Counted from the stretch's first letter, positions 24,940 through 34,259 are shown. The stretch: DNA of 64,000 nucleotides from an uncultured Sphaerochaeta sp. (GCF_963667405.1 NZ_OY763408.1:2999757-3063756); one strand, 5' to 3'. Notes: generated by a model from the letters alone, not told the origin. Program-made: numbers and translations.

Positions 24940-25506
24940 ATGAATAAGAAGCTTATCGCCATTGCATTGGTATTGGTGCTCGCAGTGAGTGGGGTATTTG
25001 CTGTAATTACTGTTGATATGCCAGGCCCAGTGACAGCTACTTTGAAGGCAACCAAAGGAGAGTTTCTCTATCACGGGTTTACCGTAAATAGTGTGAAGTA
25101 CCAGTCTGCTGTTGAAGTCCTTGATGCATTCAATACAAATCCTGAATTTACCTATGGCTACTGGACGAATGCACAGGGAACCTTTTCATTCAGAATGTCC
25201 GTCGGTAATTTCATTCATCAGACCCCAAGCAATCCAGCAGTCAAAATTGCGCAGGTCAAAGTAAATGGAACGGTCGCAACTCCTGTTTCAGGGCAAACAT
25301 ATTATGAGCTGTTTAATTTTACCAATGCCGCTATTCTGGATAATTCATCGCAGACTGGTGAGAAGACAATTACCATTGTTCCAGTTGCTACTGCTTCTGT
25401 TACCACTGATCACTTAAGTGCTACTGTTGGTTCAGGTCAGAATGTTGCAGATGCCTTGGCAGGTTCGTATACCTCAGAAGTTAGTATCTATATCATTGGG
25501 TCCTGA
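24940..25506 (+). CDS. Small secreted beta-rich protein, paralogue B
   Basis: A 188-residue exported protein with signal peptide MNKKLIAIALVLVLAVSGVFA. It aligns with paralogue A: FLYHGFTVNSV against LVHGFLADL, VLDAFNTN against ITDAFNED, TYGYWTN against YAIRTN, and VKIAQVKVNG against EIGIAQVLVNG. It ends LAGSYTSEVSIYIIGS, a likely final beta strand. GGAG precedes the ATG (24931-24934). Each gene of this cluster has its own terminator, so expression is probably independent. Function unknown; a surface or fibre subunit is one possibility. Confidence 0.72.
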   Translation: MNKKLIAIALVLVLAVSGVFAVITVDMPGPVTATLKATKGEFLYHGFTVNSVKYQSAVEVLDAFNTNPEFTYGYWTNAQGTFSFRMSVGNFIHQTPSNPAVKIAQVKVNGTVATPVSGQTYYELFNFTNAAILDNSSQTGEKTITIVPVATASVTTDHLSATVGSGQNVADALAGSYTSEVSIYIIGS

Positions 25507-25534
25507 TTCCCATTTCCCATGTGTGTAGAGTTTG

Positions 25535-25565
25535 GCTGTGCAGGAAACTGCACAGCTTTTCTTTC
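25535..25565 (+). terminator. Rho-independent terminator after secreted protein B
   Basis: GCTGTGCAG (25535-25543), loop GAAA, CTGCACAGC (25548-25556), then TTTTCTTTCT. Confidence 0.92.
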
Positions 25566-25633
25566 TCACCTCTTTTCTGTTGCTTCTTATCCTGCTAGGA
25601 TATAGTCAGTCTTGTAGAGTGTGGAGTTTGCGA

Positions 25634-26158
25634 ATGAAGAAGTTACTGGGTATCCTACTTATCATATTTGGAATGATCACTCCTCTTTCTGCAGCAGAAT
25701 CTCCATTTCCTGCTGCTACTGTGCTTTTGTTTGGGGTCATTGAATCCAAGGACATTAAGGTAGCAGTATACAATGAGGAAGGCGTGGAGCTGAGCAGCGA
25801 GGATGCCTTGCTGAGCTTTGAGTTTCCCAACCTGGAAGAGTGGGAAGTCAGCCACTCCCTGTATTTCAAGTACTCATCCAATCTTCCAAGCCAGAGTGCT
25901 GGGCGATTGATCTTTGAAGTGGGAAACCTTGCTATGGACGAAGTGAACACACTCTCTACAAGCTTGGAATTAACATCCGAGAGCCTGATGACCCGTGTGG
26001 AGAATGGCAATGCCTTCAATACCACTTTCCTTCCCGGGGCACAGTCGGACACACCCATCGGGAAATTGACCGTGAGGTTGAACAAGCGTGCCGATGATGT
26101 TTTTACTGCAGGAACCTATGCGGGATCGTTCACGATTAATTATACCGAAGGGAGCTGA
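25634..26158 (+). CDS. Small secreted beta-rich protein, divergent member C
   Basis: A 174-residue exported protein with signal peptide MKKLLGILLIIFGMITPLSAA. The mature part again looks like a beta sandwich and ends FTAGTYAGSFTINYTEGS, matching the ends of proteins A and B. The middle is more acidic and more divergent. It begins 100 bp after protein B, beyond that gene's terminator. A shared role with A and B is inferred from order, size, export and the common C-terminal strand. Confidence 0.65.
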   Translation: MKKLLGILLIIFGMITPLSAAESPFPAATVLLFGVIESKDIKVAVYNEEGVELSSEDALLSFEFPNLEEWEVSHSLYFKYSSNLPSQSAGRLIFEVGNLAMDEVNTLSTSLELTSESLMTRVENGNAFNTTFLPGAQSDTPIGKLTVRLNKRADDVFTAGTYAGSFTINYTEGS

Positions 26159-26380
26159 ATAGCGCTGTTTGGTGATAATAATATCCGTTTTGGGTAATGA
26201 CGGTGACAATTGGAAAAATAATGAAATAAATGTTTTACAGAGCGAAGAAAGCATGCAATAATCATGAGTGTCGTTGCTCGAATCCAGTCCGAATGTTTCC
26301 AGCGGGTGGGTTCATACTCTGAGAGAGGAGTCTCAGAGTTCTCAAGGAGGTTGCCGCTATCCGGTTTCGGATAGCGGTTT
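26159..26380. other. Intergenic region with two hairpins
   Basis: No gene is recognised. ACTCTGAG (26316-26323) pairs with CTCAGAGT (26332-26339), and a strong terminator follows at 26354. The stretch could be only the 3' region of protein C or a small RNA; nothing decides this. Confidence 0.4.
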
Positions 26381-26385
26381 TTATT
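26354..26385 (+). terminator. Terminator between convergent genes at 26.36 kb
   Basis: CCGCTATCCG (26354-26363), loop GTTT, CGGATAGCGG (26368-26377), then TTTTTATT. Its T-tail runs into the stop codon of the ROK gene on the other strand. Confidence 0.88.
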
Positions 26386-27514
26386 GCAATCTGCTCATCG
26401 TTTCCAACAGCGATCGCTGGAACACCCACCTGTCCAGCGCAACAGCTACACTGCCGAGTACAGCGCTTTGTTCTGACAGGCCTGAACGGACGATGCTGAT
26501 CTGGGAAAGCTGATGATGGGCATGTTCCTTGAAGAATGATTGCACAATGCCAAGGTAGGAGTCATCCAGATTGGCTATTCCCCCTGCAAGGATGATCTTT
26601 CTGCATCCGGTGATCGAGCTTGCCGCAATCAAAGCCATGGCCATCGCCTGGCAAGCCGATCGCAAATCTTCGACAACCTGCTTGTCCGTACTCTGGGCAA
26701 GTTGCTTTACTCCTGTTCCCTGATGCCTCTCACCAAGCGCCCAGCCGCTCGCCAGCGTCTCCAGACACCCGATGTTTCCGCATCTGCACAGCCCTGTGCT
26801 GGCCAAGGGAAGGTGGCCGAAACGGCTGCCTTGGGCCTTGATGGTGGTCCCGTCAACCAGGGCAGCATTGATATGCTCGGCCCAATTCACAAAGAAGAAT
26901 GAGTTTTCTTTCTCTGAGGCAAACCATCGCTCGGCCACCACCATCGCCTCAACGTTGTTGACCATGATGGTGGGAATCTTTGTGTTGACTTCAATGGCTT
27001 TCGCCAACGGAACGTTTTTCCAGGACCAGTAGTCATGGGAGAGCAGTGTCTGCTGCTCCTCATCAATGATGCCGGCTATCGATACCACGATCCCCGAAAC
27101 AGGGCTTTTTGCCAACTTCACCAGCTTCATGCAGGTTCGGATGATCTGCTGTCCATGCTCCTTGGGGGAGGGTTGGGGAGGGTTGGGGAGCCGCTCAAAG
27201 CGAAGGATGTTTCCTTTCAGGTCAGAGAGGGAGAAGCTCGTGGTATGACTGGCAATGTCGACTCCCAGAACCAATGACGCTGAGCTGTTCAAACTCAGGG
27301 CCGTCGGTCTCCGGCCATTGGTGGTGATGGTCTTGCCCTGCTCTTCCAGGAGGTGTTCGGCGATGAGCGACTCGACAATCTCACTGGTGGATGGCTTGTT
27401 CAGATCCAGGATGCGTGCAATGTCGGCACGACTGAGCTGTCCTTCTGCAAGGACAAGATTCAGAACACGCAATCGGTTGATCTGACGTGCTGTAGCTGGT
27501 TGGGAAAACCTCAT
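26381..27514 (-). CDS. ROK-family transcriptional regulator (NagC/XylR-like)
   Basis: A 377-residue sugar-responsive regulator. An N-terminal winged HTH (LSRADIARILDLNKPSTSEI) is followed by an actin-like ROK domain with GVDIASHTTSFSLSDLKG as phosphate-binding strand pair and the zinc motif CRCGNIGCLE. It binds DNA near sugar genes in other bacteria. The start at 27514 gives a standard MRFSQPATARQINRLRVL entry; the frame upstream is not coding. It is divergent from htpG with about 100 bp between. A G-rich repeat (27164-27188) encodes a PNPPQPSP stretch in a loop. Confidence 0.88.
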   Translation of the reverse strand: MRFSQPATARQINRLRVLNLVLAEGQLSRADIARILDLNKPSTSEIVESLIAEHLLEEQGKTITTNGRRPTALSLNSSASLVLGVDIASHTTSFSLSDLKGNILRFERLPNPPQPSPKEHGQQIIRTCMKLVKLAKSPVSGIVVSIAGIIDEEQQTLLSHDYWSWKNVPLAKAIEVNTKIPTIMVNNVEAMVVAERWFASEKENSFFFVNWAEHINAALVDGTTIKAQGSRFGHLPLASTGLCRCGNIGCLETLASGWALGERHQGTGVKQLAQSTDKQVVEDLRSACQAMAMALIAASSITGCRKIILAGGIANLDDSYLGIVQSFFKEHAHHQLSQISIVRSGLSEQSAVLGSVAVALDRWVFQRSLLETMSRLQ

Positions 27515-27617
27515 GGCCGAAGCATAGCCTACAAGCGTCTTTTTGTTAAGGAACAATTGCCGTTGGGAGGAAAAATCAGTATGTTTGCGTATATCCTTTT
27601 GGAGGTATGAATCTATC

Positions 27618-29501
27618 ATGGAACAGAAAAAGTTCAAGACTGAAGTATCAGAGCTGCTTCAGCTTATCATCCACTCGCTTTACTCACACAAGGAAATCTT
27701 CCTTCGCGAGCTGGTTTCAAACTCTTCGGATGCTCTGGACAAGCTCAAGTATCTCACCCTTACCGATGAGAAGCTCAAAGGCCTCGCCTTTGAACCCCGC
27801 ATCGACATTTCCTTCACTGAGGAAGGGGAGCATCGCACGCTCACCATCAGTGACAATGGGCTTGGCATGAGTCACGATGACCTGAGCGACAACCTCGGGA
27901 CCATTGCCTCGAGCGGCACCAAGAAGTTCCTTGCATCACTTACCGAAGAGCAGAAGAAAGACAGCAACCTCATCGGCCAGTTCGGTGTCGGGTTCTACAG
28001 TGCCTTCATGGTTGCCCAGAAGGTTGAGGTCGTGAGTCGCAGGGCAGGCGAAGAGCAGGCCTGGAAGTGGACCAGCACCGGCAAGGGCAGCTACACCCTG
28101 GAAGAAGCCGAGCGCGACAGTGCAGGCACTTCGATCACCCTCTTTCTGAATGAGGAAGGCAACGAGTATGCCAACCGCTGGCAGATCGAGCAGTTGGTAA
28201 AGAAGTACAGCGACCACATCGCCTATCCGATCTTCCTCTCCTATGACCAGACTTCCTACGATGACAAGAAGAAGGACAAGGACGGCAAGGCTGAAAAGAC
28301 GATTGAGCACAAGGTTGAGCAAATCAACAGCTCTTCCGCCTTGTGGAGACGCAGCAAGAGCGAACTTACCGATGAACAGTACAAGGAGTTCTACAAGCAG
28401 TCGAGTCTTGACAGCGAGGACCCCCTGTTCTATATCCATACCCGTGCAGAGGGTGCAACCGAATATACCACCCTCTTCTACATCCCCTCCAAGGCACCGT
28501 TCGACATGTACTATGCCGACTACAAGCCGGGGGTGAAACTCTATGTGAAGCGCGTATACATCACCGATGACGACAAGGAGCTTCTTCCTTCGTATCTTCG
28601 CTTTGTCCGGGGTGTCATCGACAGTGAGGACCTTCCGCTGAACGTCAGCCGTGAGATTTTGCAGCAGAACCGTGTCATGAGCGCCATCCGTACCGCTTCG
28701 GTGAAGAAACTTCTGGGTGAGTTCCAGAAGATCGGCGAACAGAACCCGGAGCTGTATGCCAAGTTCATCGAGCAGTACAACCGTCCTTTGAAGGAAGGTC
28801 TCTACTCCGACTACGCCAACCGTGACGCACTGTTGGATCTGGTGCGTTTCAAATCCTCTTCCGAGGAAGGCTACGTCAGCCTTGCTTCCTACAAGGAGAG
28901 GATGAGCAGCGAACAGAAATCCATCTACTACATCACCGGCGGCAAGGAAGCCACCCTCAAGGCAAGCCCGCTTCTGGAAGCCTACCGAAAGAAGGGCTTC
29001 GAGGTCCTGGTCATGAGTGATGACATCGATGACATCGTTGTCGGATCCATCGGCACCTACAAGGAGATTCCGCTGAAGGCCATCAACAAGAGCAGTGCCG
29101 TCGATGACCTGAAGGATGAGGGAGACAAAGAGAAGACCAAGGAAGCGAAATCCTTGGTGAAGAAGATCAAGAAGGCCCTGGGCGAAAAGGTCAAGGATGT
29201 TGTGGTCTCTTCCCGTCTCTCCGATTCCCCTGCCGTTGTGGTGGTGGATGAGAATGATCCTTCGGTGCAGATGCAGCAGATCCTCAAGAGCATGGGACAG
29301 TCGGACTTCGAGGAAGCGAAACCCATCCTGGAGATCAATGTGGATGATCCGATGGTCAGGAAGATCGACGCTTCTGATGATGACGAGTACCTCGAGGAGA
29401 TGTGTTCTGTCCTGCTGGACCAGGCACTGCTTGCTGAGGGTGTCATGCCCAAGGATCCGGTTGCTTTCGCCAAGAAACTGCACAGTTTGCTCTCTAAGTA
29501 A
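27618..29501 (+). CDS. htpG: Molecular chaperone HtpG (Hsp90)
   Basis: A 627-residue cytoplasmic ATP-dependent chaperone dimer. The GHKL ATP site is complete: ELVSNSSDALDK near residue 32, ISDNGLGMSHDDL near 80, GTIASSGTKKFL near 97 and IGQFGVGFYSAFM near 120. The middle-domain arginine lies in LNVSREILQQNRVM. Length equals the bacterial norm of about 625. GGAGG sits at 27601-27605. No HrcA/CIRCE inverted repeat was seen upstream. A strong terminator follows. Confidence 0.97.
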   Translation: MEQKKFKTEVSELLQLIIHSLYSHKEIFLRELVSNSSDALDKLKYLTLTDEKLKGLAFEPRIDISFTEEGEHRTLTISDNGLGMSHDDLSDNLGTIASSGTKKFLASLTEEQKKDSNLIGQFGVGFYSAFMVAQKVEVVSRRAGEEQAWKWTSTGKGSYTLEEAERDSAGTSITLFLNEEGNEYANRWQIEQLVKKYSDHIAYPIFLSYDQTSYDDKKKDKDGKAEKTIEHKVEQINSSSALWRRSKSELTDEQYKEFYKQSSLDSEDPLFYIHTRAEGATEYTTLFYIPSKAPFDMYYADYKPGVKLYVKRVYITDDDKELLPSYLRFVRGVIDSEDLPLNVSREILQQNRVMSAIRTASVKKLLGEFQKIGEQNPELYAKFIEQYNRPLKEGLYSDYANRDALLDLVRFKSSSEEGYVSLASYKERMSSEQKSIYYITGGKEATLKASPLLEAYRKKGFEVLVMSDDIDDIVVGSIGTYKEIPLKAINKSSAVDDLKDEGDKEKTKEAKSLVKKIKKALGEKVKDVVVSSRLSDSPAVVVVDENDPSVQMQQILKSMGQSDFEEAKPILEINVDDPMVRKIDASDDDEYLEEMCSVLLDQALLAEGVMPKDPVAFAKKLHSLLSK

Positions 29502-29525
29502 CCAACTTATCAGTACATATGCACG

Positions 29526-29563
29526 AGGCAAGGACGGGGTTTTTCCCCAACCTTGCCTTTTTT
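29526..29563 (+). terminator. Rho-independent terminator after htpG
   Basis: AGGCAAGG (29526-29533) pairs with CCTTGCCT (29551-29558), with an inner GGGG/CCCC stem, followed by a T-run. Confidence 0.88.
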
Positions 29564-29615
29564 CTTGACTGATGGTAGGGTTTTGGAAAGACAACCCAAT
29601 AAGGATGGACACCCA

Positions 29616-30503
29616 ATGATTCCAGCAATTATGGCATTCACCAGCGAGACCGTTGCTACTGATTCCTTCTTTGGACAGCTCATGACACGTATCGACAGCT
29701 GGACCCAGATCGGTCCCATCGCTTTCCTGATTTCCGTGGCTACGGGGCTTCTCATCGTGCTGGTCGGAAAGCTTCTCCTCATGTGGGTCAGCCGCATCCT
29801 CAAGCGGGCCTTGGGCCGCTCCAAGAAGATAAACAACCTCATGGCACGGTTCATCCTGCAGCTGGTGAACATCATCGGCTGGATTTTCCTCATCATAGCC
29901 TTCCTGCAGCACCTGGGCTTGGATATGGGACCTGCCCTGGCTGGGTTGGGCATTACCGGGGTCATTCTTGGTTTTGCGTTTCAGGAGACGATCGGAAACC
30001 TGCTCAGCGGGGTGATGATCGTCATCAACTCACCGTTCAGAATCGGCGACTACATTGATTCAGGTTCTTTCAGCGGTACGGTCACCGATATGGACATGGT
30101 CTGTGTGACCCTTTCCACCCCGGACAACAAGAAGATCACCATGTCGAACAAACTGGTCTGGGGAAACCCCATCGTAAACTACTCCAACATTGAGCGCAGA
30201 AGGGTGGAGCTTACCGTGAGTGTTGCCTATGGCTCTGATGTCCAGCTGGTGAAGGATACAATCTGGAAAATACTCAACAGGTATGAGGAGATCCTTCCCG
30301 ATCCCGCTCCCGTGGTGGAGGTGAATACGCTCTCTGCATCTTCCGTTGATTTCGTTGTACGGCCCTGGACGAAGCCTGCCGACTACTGGAAGGTATACTG
30401 GCGCTTCCAGGGTGAGATCTGCGACCGTCTTGCTGAGGTAGGGTTGACCGTTCCCTTCAACCAGCTTGACCTGCACATCATCGATCAGCCGAAGACTACC
30501 TAG
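29616..30503 (+). CDS. Small-conductance mechanosensitive channel, MscS family
   Basis: A 295-residue inner-membrane channel that releases solutes on hypo-osmotic shock. Three hydrophobic segments precede the cytoplasmic cage. The pore helix reads GLGITGVILGFAFQETIGN, then LLSGVMIVINSPFRIGDYI, the family signature, followed by the beta domain VTDMDMVCVTLSTPDNKKIT. AAGGA at 29601-29605 sets the start at 29616. Its stop overlaps the 3' end of the convergent gene by 8 bp. Confidence 0.93.
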   Translation: MIPAIMAFTSETVATDSFFGQLMTRIDSWTQIGPIAFLISVATGLLIVLVGKLLLMWVSRILKRALGRSKKINNLMARFILQLVNIIGWIFLIIAFLQHLGLDMGPALAGLGITGVILGFAFQETIGNLLSGVMIVINSPFRIGDYIDSGSFSGTVTDMDMVCVTLSTPDNKKITMSNKLVWGNPIVNYSNIERRRVELTVSVAYGSDVQLVKDTIWKILNRYEEILPDPAPVVEVNTLSASSVDFVVRPWTKPADYWKVYWRFQGEICDRLAEVGLTVPFNQLDLHIIDQPKTT

Positions 30504-31023
30504 TCCCGCTTGCTTCTTTGCCCTTGCATCGGCTTTCCAGCAGGGAACAGAACTCCTTGGTGTCGGAGAGCAGGAACTTGCCCAAGTAGGATTTTGCCTT
30601 CCAAGGCTTCGAGCCGAAGAGCAGGGTGATGATGCTGTCCTTTGTCTCAATCTCTACGGAGATGTTTGCAAGCTTGTTGTTCTCCACGGTCTCATAGGTC
30701 TGCTTGCAGGAGACGAATTCATCATAGGAGAAGAGATGGAAGTCATCCTTGAGTGTGATGCCGACCATCTTTTTCTTCGTGTCGAAGGTGAGCAGGATTC
30801 CCTCGCTCAGGTCGTTGATATACCCCTGTTTCTCATCAAAATGCACCTTGTGTTCCTGCATGTTCTCAAAGGCCCTCTGCTCCAGCAGGCGGAGGGTCTG
30901 CTGGTAGTTTGCATGGGCTTGCTTCTTTTTCTTTCTTCCTACGGTAAGGGCGTAGAAGTTCAGGGCGGTGATGCCGACCAGAAGGATAAGCAGGAAATAT
31001 TGGAAAATCTGTGCTGCAGTCAT
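30496..31023 (-). CDS. Membrane-anchored protein of unknown function
   Basis: A 175-residue protein with one N-terminal membrane helix (IFQYFLLILLVGITALNFYA), a basic KKKK stretch that would face the cytoplasm, and a soluble domain of alternating strands (DEKQGYINDLSEGILLTFD, WKAKSYLGKFLLSD). No family is recognised. The start could also be a TTG at 31038; no ribosome site is evident for either. Its 3' end overlaps the mscS stop on the opposite strand at CTACCTAG. Confidence 0.6.
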   Translation of the reverse strand: MTAAQIFQYFLLILLVGITALNFYALTVGRKKKKQAHANYQQTLRLLEQRAFENMQEHKVHFDEKQGYINDLSEGILLTFDTKKKMVGITLKDDFHLFSYDEFVSCKQTYETVENNKLANISVEIETKDSIITLLFGSKPWKAKSYLGKFLLSDTKEFCSLLESRCKGKEASGTR

Positions 31024-31096
31024 AGCCGACAATAGCAAGAGGAGGTGAGCTTTGTAAAGGGCTTGGGTTCATGCTACACTGAGGCGGGAGTGTCGC

Positions 31097-32977
31097 ATGA
31101 TCAAGATTCTGATAGTCATACCGTACCATGAGCTGCAGCAGGCCTTTGAACAGGTAGTCAACAGTTATGAACTGGATGACATCTCGGTCAGCACCACCCA
31201 TATCTTCGGCACAGACCCCCAGGTGATCGAGCCGCTGCAGGCAGACATCATCATAGCCCGGGGAATCACCTCCCATGCAATTGCCGAGCAGAAGCCTACG
31301 GTGCACGTCGTACCAATCGCCATGAGCAGTGCCGATCTTCTTGATGCGCTTGCTCAGGCGAAAATCGGCAATCCTATGGCTCGCATCGGTATCATCACCC
31401 ATGAGCATCTTTGTGACCAGGAGACAATATCTTCTCTCGTCGGCTGTCCTGTCACCGTCTTTCAGGTGACCGATCAGAATGATGTCCGTATGGGTGTCGA
31501 TACCCTCACCCAACAAGGTTGTACCGTCTTGGTGGGTGGTTTGACGATGTGCAGGCTGTGTGAACAGCGTGGTCTTTCGTTTGTGCATATCAAGACCGGC
31601 TACCAGGCGGTGGTGCATGCCGTTGCCGAAGCGGTGGCGGCAGCACGCGCCCTGGATAGGGCCCAAACAAGGGGGAATCTGCTTCTCACCTTGCTCAACA
31701 ACGCTAACTTTGCCCTTCTTGCCATCGACAGCAACGGGAAGATCATTGCCGGCAACAGGCAGGCAGAGAACCTGTTCGGCAAGAGTCCGTTGGAAGGTCT
31801 TCCGATGGAGGATGTCTACTACTCGAGCCGTTGGGTGGAGGTCATCCGGGAAGGCAAGCAAAAGGATGAGCTGGTAGTCATCAACGGCCAGCAGTTCCTG
31901 GTCACCCACCAACCCATCAAAATGGACGAGGAGACATTCGGCTTTCTCTATACGTTCCAGAATGCTGAGGCGATCAGGCAGACTGAACACAAGATCCGTA
32001 CCGAACTGAACCGGAAAGGTCTGGTGGCCCGTTACAGCTTCTCGGATATTGTCACCCAGAATGCCCATATGATGAGCCTCGTGGAGAAAGCCAAACGCTT
32101 CAGCCAAGTCCCCGGCACCGTCCTGTTGCTCGGTGAGACGGGTACCGGCAAGGAGCTGTTTGCCCAGAGCATCCACAATGCCTCGCCCCGGGCAAAGGAG
32201 CCGTTTGTGGCGGTCAACTGTGCAGCCCTTCCTGAGCAACTGCTCGAGAGTGAGCTGTTCGGATATACCGAAGGAGCATTCACCGGAGCAAGCAAAGGAG
32301 GAAAGCCGGGGCTGTTTGAACTTGCGCACAAGGGGACGCTTTTTCTTGATGAGATCGCGGAGATGCCCATCGTAGTGCAGGCAAAACTGCTGAGGGTGTT
32401 GCAGGAGCGTGAGGTGCGAAAGATCGGGGCTGACATGGTGGTTCCTGTCGACGTCAGGGTCATCAGTGCAGCAAACAGCAATATCCTGGAGAAAGTGCAG
32501 GAAGGGAAGTTCCGCCTGGATCTCTTCTATCGCATCAGCCTGCTGAGCCTTTTGCTCACTCCCTTGCGGGAGCGGGAGGAGGATATCGGGATCCTTTTCA
32601 AGCATTTCGTACAGCACTACTGCGGTAGGCACGAGCTTCGTGTACCGTTCATCACCGATGAGGCCGTTGCGGAACTGGCACGCTTCTCTTGGCCGGGCAA
32701 TATACGCGAGTTGCGTAATGCCGCCGAACGCCTTGCGATCCTCCACACCAGTGACGTGGTTACACTCAAGGAAATCGAGCTCTTGGATATTGGATCGACG
32801 AGTCTTCGTCTTGACCAGAAACCCAAGCAAATACCGGTTCGCAGCAAGCACTCGCTTTCTGACAATGATTTGTATCAGCAATACCTTCAGAGCGGCATGA
32901 ACAAGGAGGCGTTTGCCCGTCACGTTGGGATAAGCAGAACCACGCTTTGGAGAAAGTTTGCACAATTTGAACGTTGA
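31097..32977 (+). CDS. PrpR-type sigma-54-dependent transcriptional activator
   Basis: A 626-residue enhancer-binding protein. Residues 1-190 form a PrpR_N sensory domain ([36 protein letters not shown]). Residues ~205-310 are a PAS domain. Residues ~330-560 are the AAA+ domain with Walker A GETGTGKE, the sigma-54-contact loop GAFTGA (in [12 protein letters not shown]) and Walker [11 protein letters not shown]. The end is a Fis-type HTH ([20 protein letters not shown]). It lies directly upstream of a canonical sigma-54 promoter and probably activates the PdxA/TctBAC operon in response to the imported acid or a metabolite. Confidence 0.93.
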   Translation: MIKILIVIPYHELQQAFEQVVNSYELDDISVSTTHIFGTDPQVIEPLQADIIIARGITSHAIAEQKPTVHVVPIAMSSADLLDALAQAKIGNPMARIGIITHEHLCDQETISSLVGCPVTVFQVTDQNDVRMGVDTLTQQGCTVLVGGLTMCRLCEQRGLSFVHIKTGYQAVVHAVAEAVAAARALDRAQTRGNLLLTLLNNANFALLAIDSNGKIIAGNRQAENLFGKSPLEGLPMEDVYYSSRWVEVIREGKQKDELVVINGQQFLVTHQPIKMDEETFGFLYTFQNAEAIRQTEHKIRTELNRKGLVARYSFSDIVTQNAHMMSLVEKAKRFSQVPGTVLLLGETGTGKELFAQSIHNASPRAKEPFVAVNCAALPEQLLESELFGYTEGAFTGASKGGKPGLFELAHKGTLFLDEIAEMPIVVQAKLLRVLQEREVRKIGADMVVPVDVRVISAANSNILEKVQEGKFRLDLFYRISLLSLLLTPLREREEDIGILFKHFVQHYCGRHELRVPFITDEAVAELARFSWPGNIRELRNAAERLAILHTSDVVTLKEIELLDIGSTSLRLDQKPKQIPVRSKHSLSDNDLYQQYLQSGMNKEAFARHVGISRTTLWRKFAQFER

Positions 32978-33033
32978 TGTTTCATTTAGTGTTTCAAATG
33001 TAACATGAAACAAAATGATGAAACATTGAAACA
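32977..33033 (+). promoter_or_regulatory. Array of TGTTTCA/TGAAACA boxes (activator sites)
   Basis: Five copies of TGTTTCA or its reverse complement TGAAACA lie within 57 bp: 32978-32984, 32990-32996, 33006-33012, 33019-33025 and 33027-33033. The middle two form an inverted repeat. At about 125-190 bp upstream of the -24 element they sit where upstream activator sites for sigma-54 promoters are expected. PrpR-type binding is inferred. Confidence 0.7.
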
Positions 33034-33106
33034 GACAGAAAACCTAGCAAAAATTTAAGAATTTTCTTTGATATTTTTCATATTTGGTTCTTAGATAGAG
33101 AGATGC

Positions 33107-33146
33107 TTGTATACAAAAAATAGAAAAACAATAGATTGTATACAAT
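33107..33146 (+). promoter_or_regulatory. Two TTGTATACAA operators upstream of the pdxA-like/tct operon
   Basis: Perfect palindromes TTGTATACAA (33107-33116) and ATTGTATACAAT (33135-33146) have centres 29 bp apart. They lie between the activator boxes and the sigma-54 promoter. Related sites precede the GntR gene and the transketolase operon at 41.7-41.9 kb. Confidence 0.7.
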
Positions 33147-33156
33147 GGAATCAAAG

Positions 33157-33172
33157 TTGGCACGCATGTTGC
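33157..33172 (+). promoter_or_regulatory. Sigma-54 promoter of the pdxA-like/tctBAC operon
   Basis: TTGGCACGCATGTTGC has GG at 33159-33160 and GC at 33171-33172 with exactly 10 bp between, the canonical -24/-12 arrangement. The start codon follows 66 bp later. Confidence 0.9.
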
Positions 33173-33237
33173 TATCCTGTTCTCGCTGGATATCGCTTAC
33201 GGTATCCGTTTGTTAGGAACATTGAAGGGAGTCATGC

Positions 33238-34245
33238 ATGAACAATAAGCCTGTGTTGGGAATACTGCTTGGGGACGGAGCCGGAGTCGGTCCAGAGATT
33301 GTTGCAAAGCTTGCAGTACAGAATTTTTTTACGACCTATTGCAATCCGGTCATCATCTCTGATGTACGCTTGCTTGAGCGGGCCTTCCGTGTGATAGGGT
33401 CCTCAGTACCCTTGCAGATAATCTCCGACCTCGATCAGGCTGATTGGGATGGTGCTCTTGTTGTCCTTGACCAGAAAAACCAGGATCCTGCGAAGGTCCC
33501 CTTTGGCAAACTTACCGTAGAAGCGGGGAAGGCAAACCTTGACGGGTTGAAGCTCTGCACAGAGCTGTATCTTGCAAAGAAGATTGATGGCTTCTGTTTC
33601 GCACCGCTGAACAAGGCGGGCATGAAGGAAGCCGGATGCAAGCTTGAGAGTGAACACCACTATCTTGCCCAGCTCTTCAACCACACCGAACCCTTTGGTG
33701 AGATCAATGTGGTGGGCGACCTGTGGACCACCCGTACCACCAGCCATATTCCCATCAGTGAAGTGAGCAACAACCTGACGGTGGACCGCATTCTCCGTGC
33801 CGTCCGACTCGCCCATACCAGTCTGAAGAACAGCGGCATCGCAAAGCCCAGGCTTGCCCTTGCTGCCTTGAATCCCCATGCGGGAGAACACGGGCTGTGC
33901 GGACGCGAGGAGATTGATGTGATCGAACCTGCAATTGCCAAAGCACGCGAGATGGGCATTGATGCCAGCGGTCCTTATCCGAGTGATATCACCTTCATCA
34001 AGGCGTTCCGTGGGGATTTTGATGGCGTAGTGACCATGTATCATGACCAAGGGCAGATTGCCCTCAAGCTGCGTGGCTTCGACGAAGGCATTACCATCGC
34101 CGGAGGCCTTCCTGCCCCAATCGTTACCTGTGCTCACGGCACTGCGTATGATATTGCCGGCAAGGGCATTGTGAAGACAAGTGCGTTCGAAAACGCAGTG
34201 AAAATGGCTGCCCGTATGGCCAACCACCTGCGCGAACAAGCATAA
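33238..34245 (+). CDS. PdxA-family 4-phospho-acid dehydrogenase (PdxA2-like)
   Basis: A 335-residue NAD-dependent, metal-requiring dehydrogenase of the PdxA family. Signatures: GILLGDGAGVGPEI near residue 8, a metal histidine in SEHHYLAQLF, AALNPHAGEHGLCGREE with the second metal ligand, and VVTMYHDQGQIALKLRGFDE with the third. In catabolic contexts PdxA2 proteins oxidise 4-phospho-D-threonate or -erythronate with decarboxylation. Placement with a carboxylate transporter favours this over vitamin B6 synthesis. The usual DUF1537 kinase partner is not in the window. It is the first gene after the sigma-54 promoter. Confidence 0.88.
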   Translation: MNNKPVLGILLGDGAGVGPEIVAKLAVQNFFTTYCNPVIISDVRLLERAFRVIGSSVPLQIISDLDQADWDGALVVLDQKNQDPAKVPFGKLTVEAGKANLDGLKLCTELYLAKKIDGFCFAPLNKAGMKEAGCKLESEHHYLAQLFNHTEPFGEINVVGDLWTTRTTSHIPISEVSNNLTVDRILRAVRLAHTSLKNSGIAKPRLALAALNPHAGEHGLCGREEIDVIEPAIAKAREMGIDASGPYPSDITFIKAFRGDFDGVVTMYHDQGQIALKLRGFDEGITIAGGLPAPIVTCAHGTAYDIAGKGIVKTSAFENAVKMAARMANHLREQA

Positions 34246-34259
34246 GAAGAGAGGATAGC

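Noticed and set aside
26271..26345. tRNA-like fragment (CTCGAATCCAGTC) with a following hairpin
   Set aside because: No acceptor stem, D-arm or anticodon stem can be folded around it; not a tRNA.
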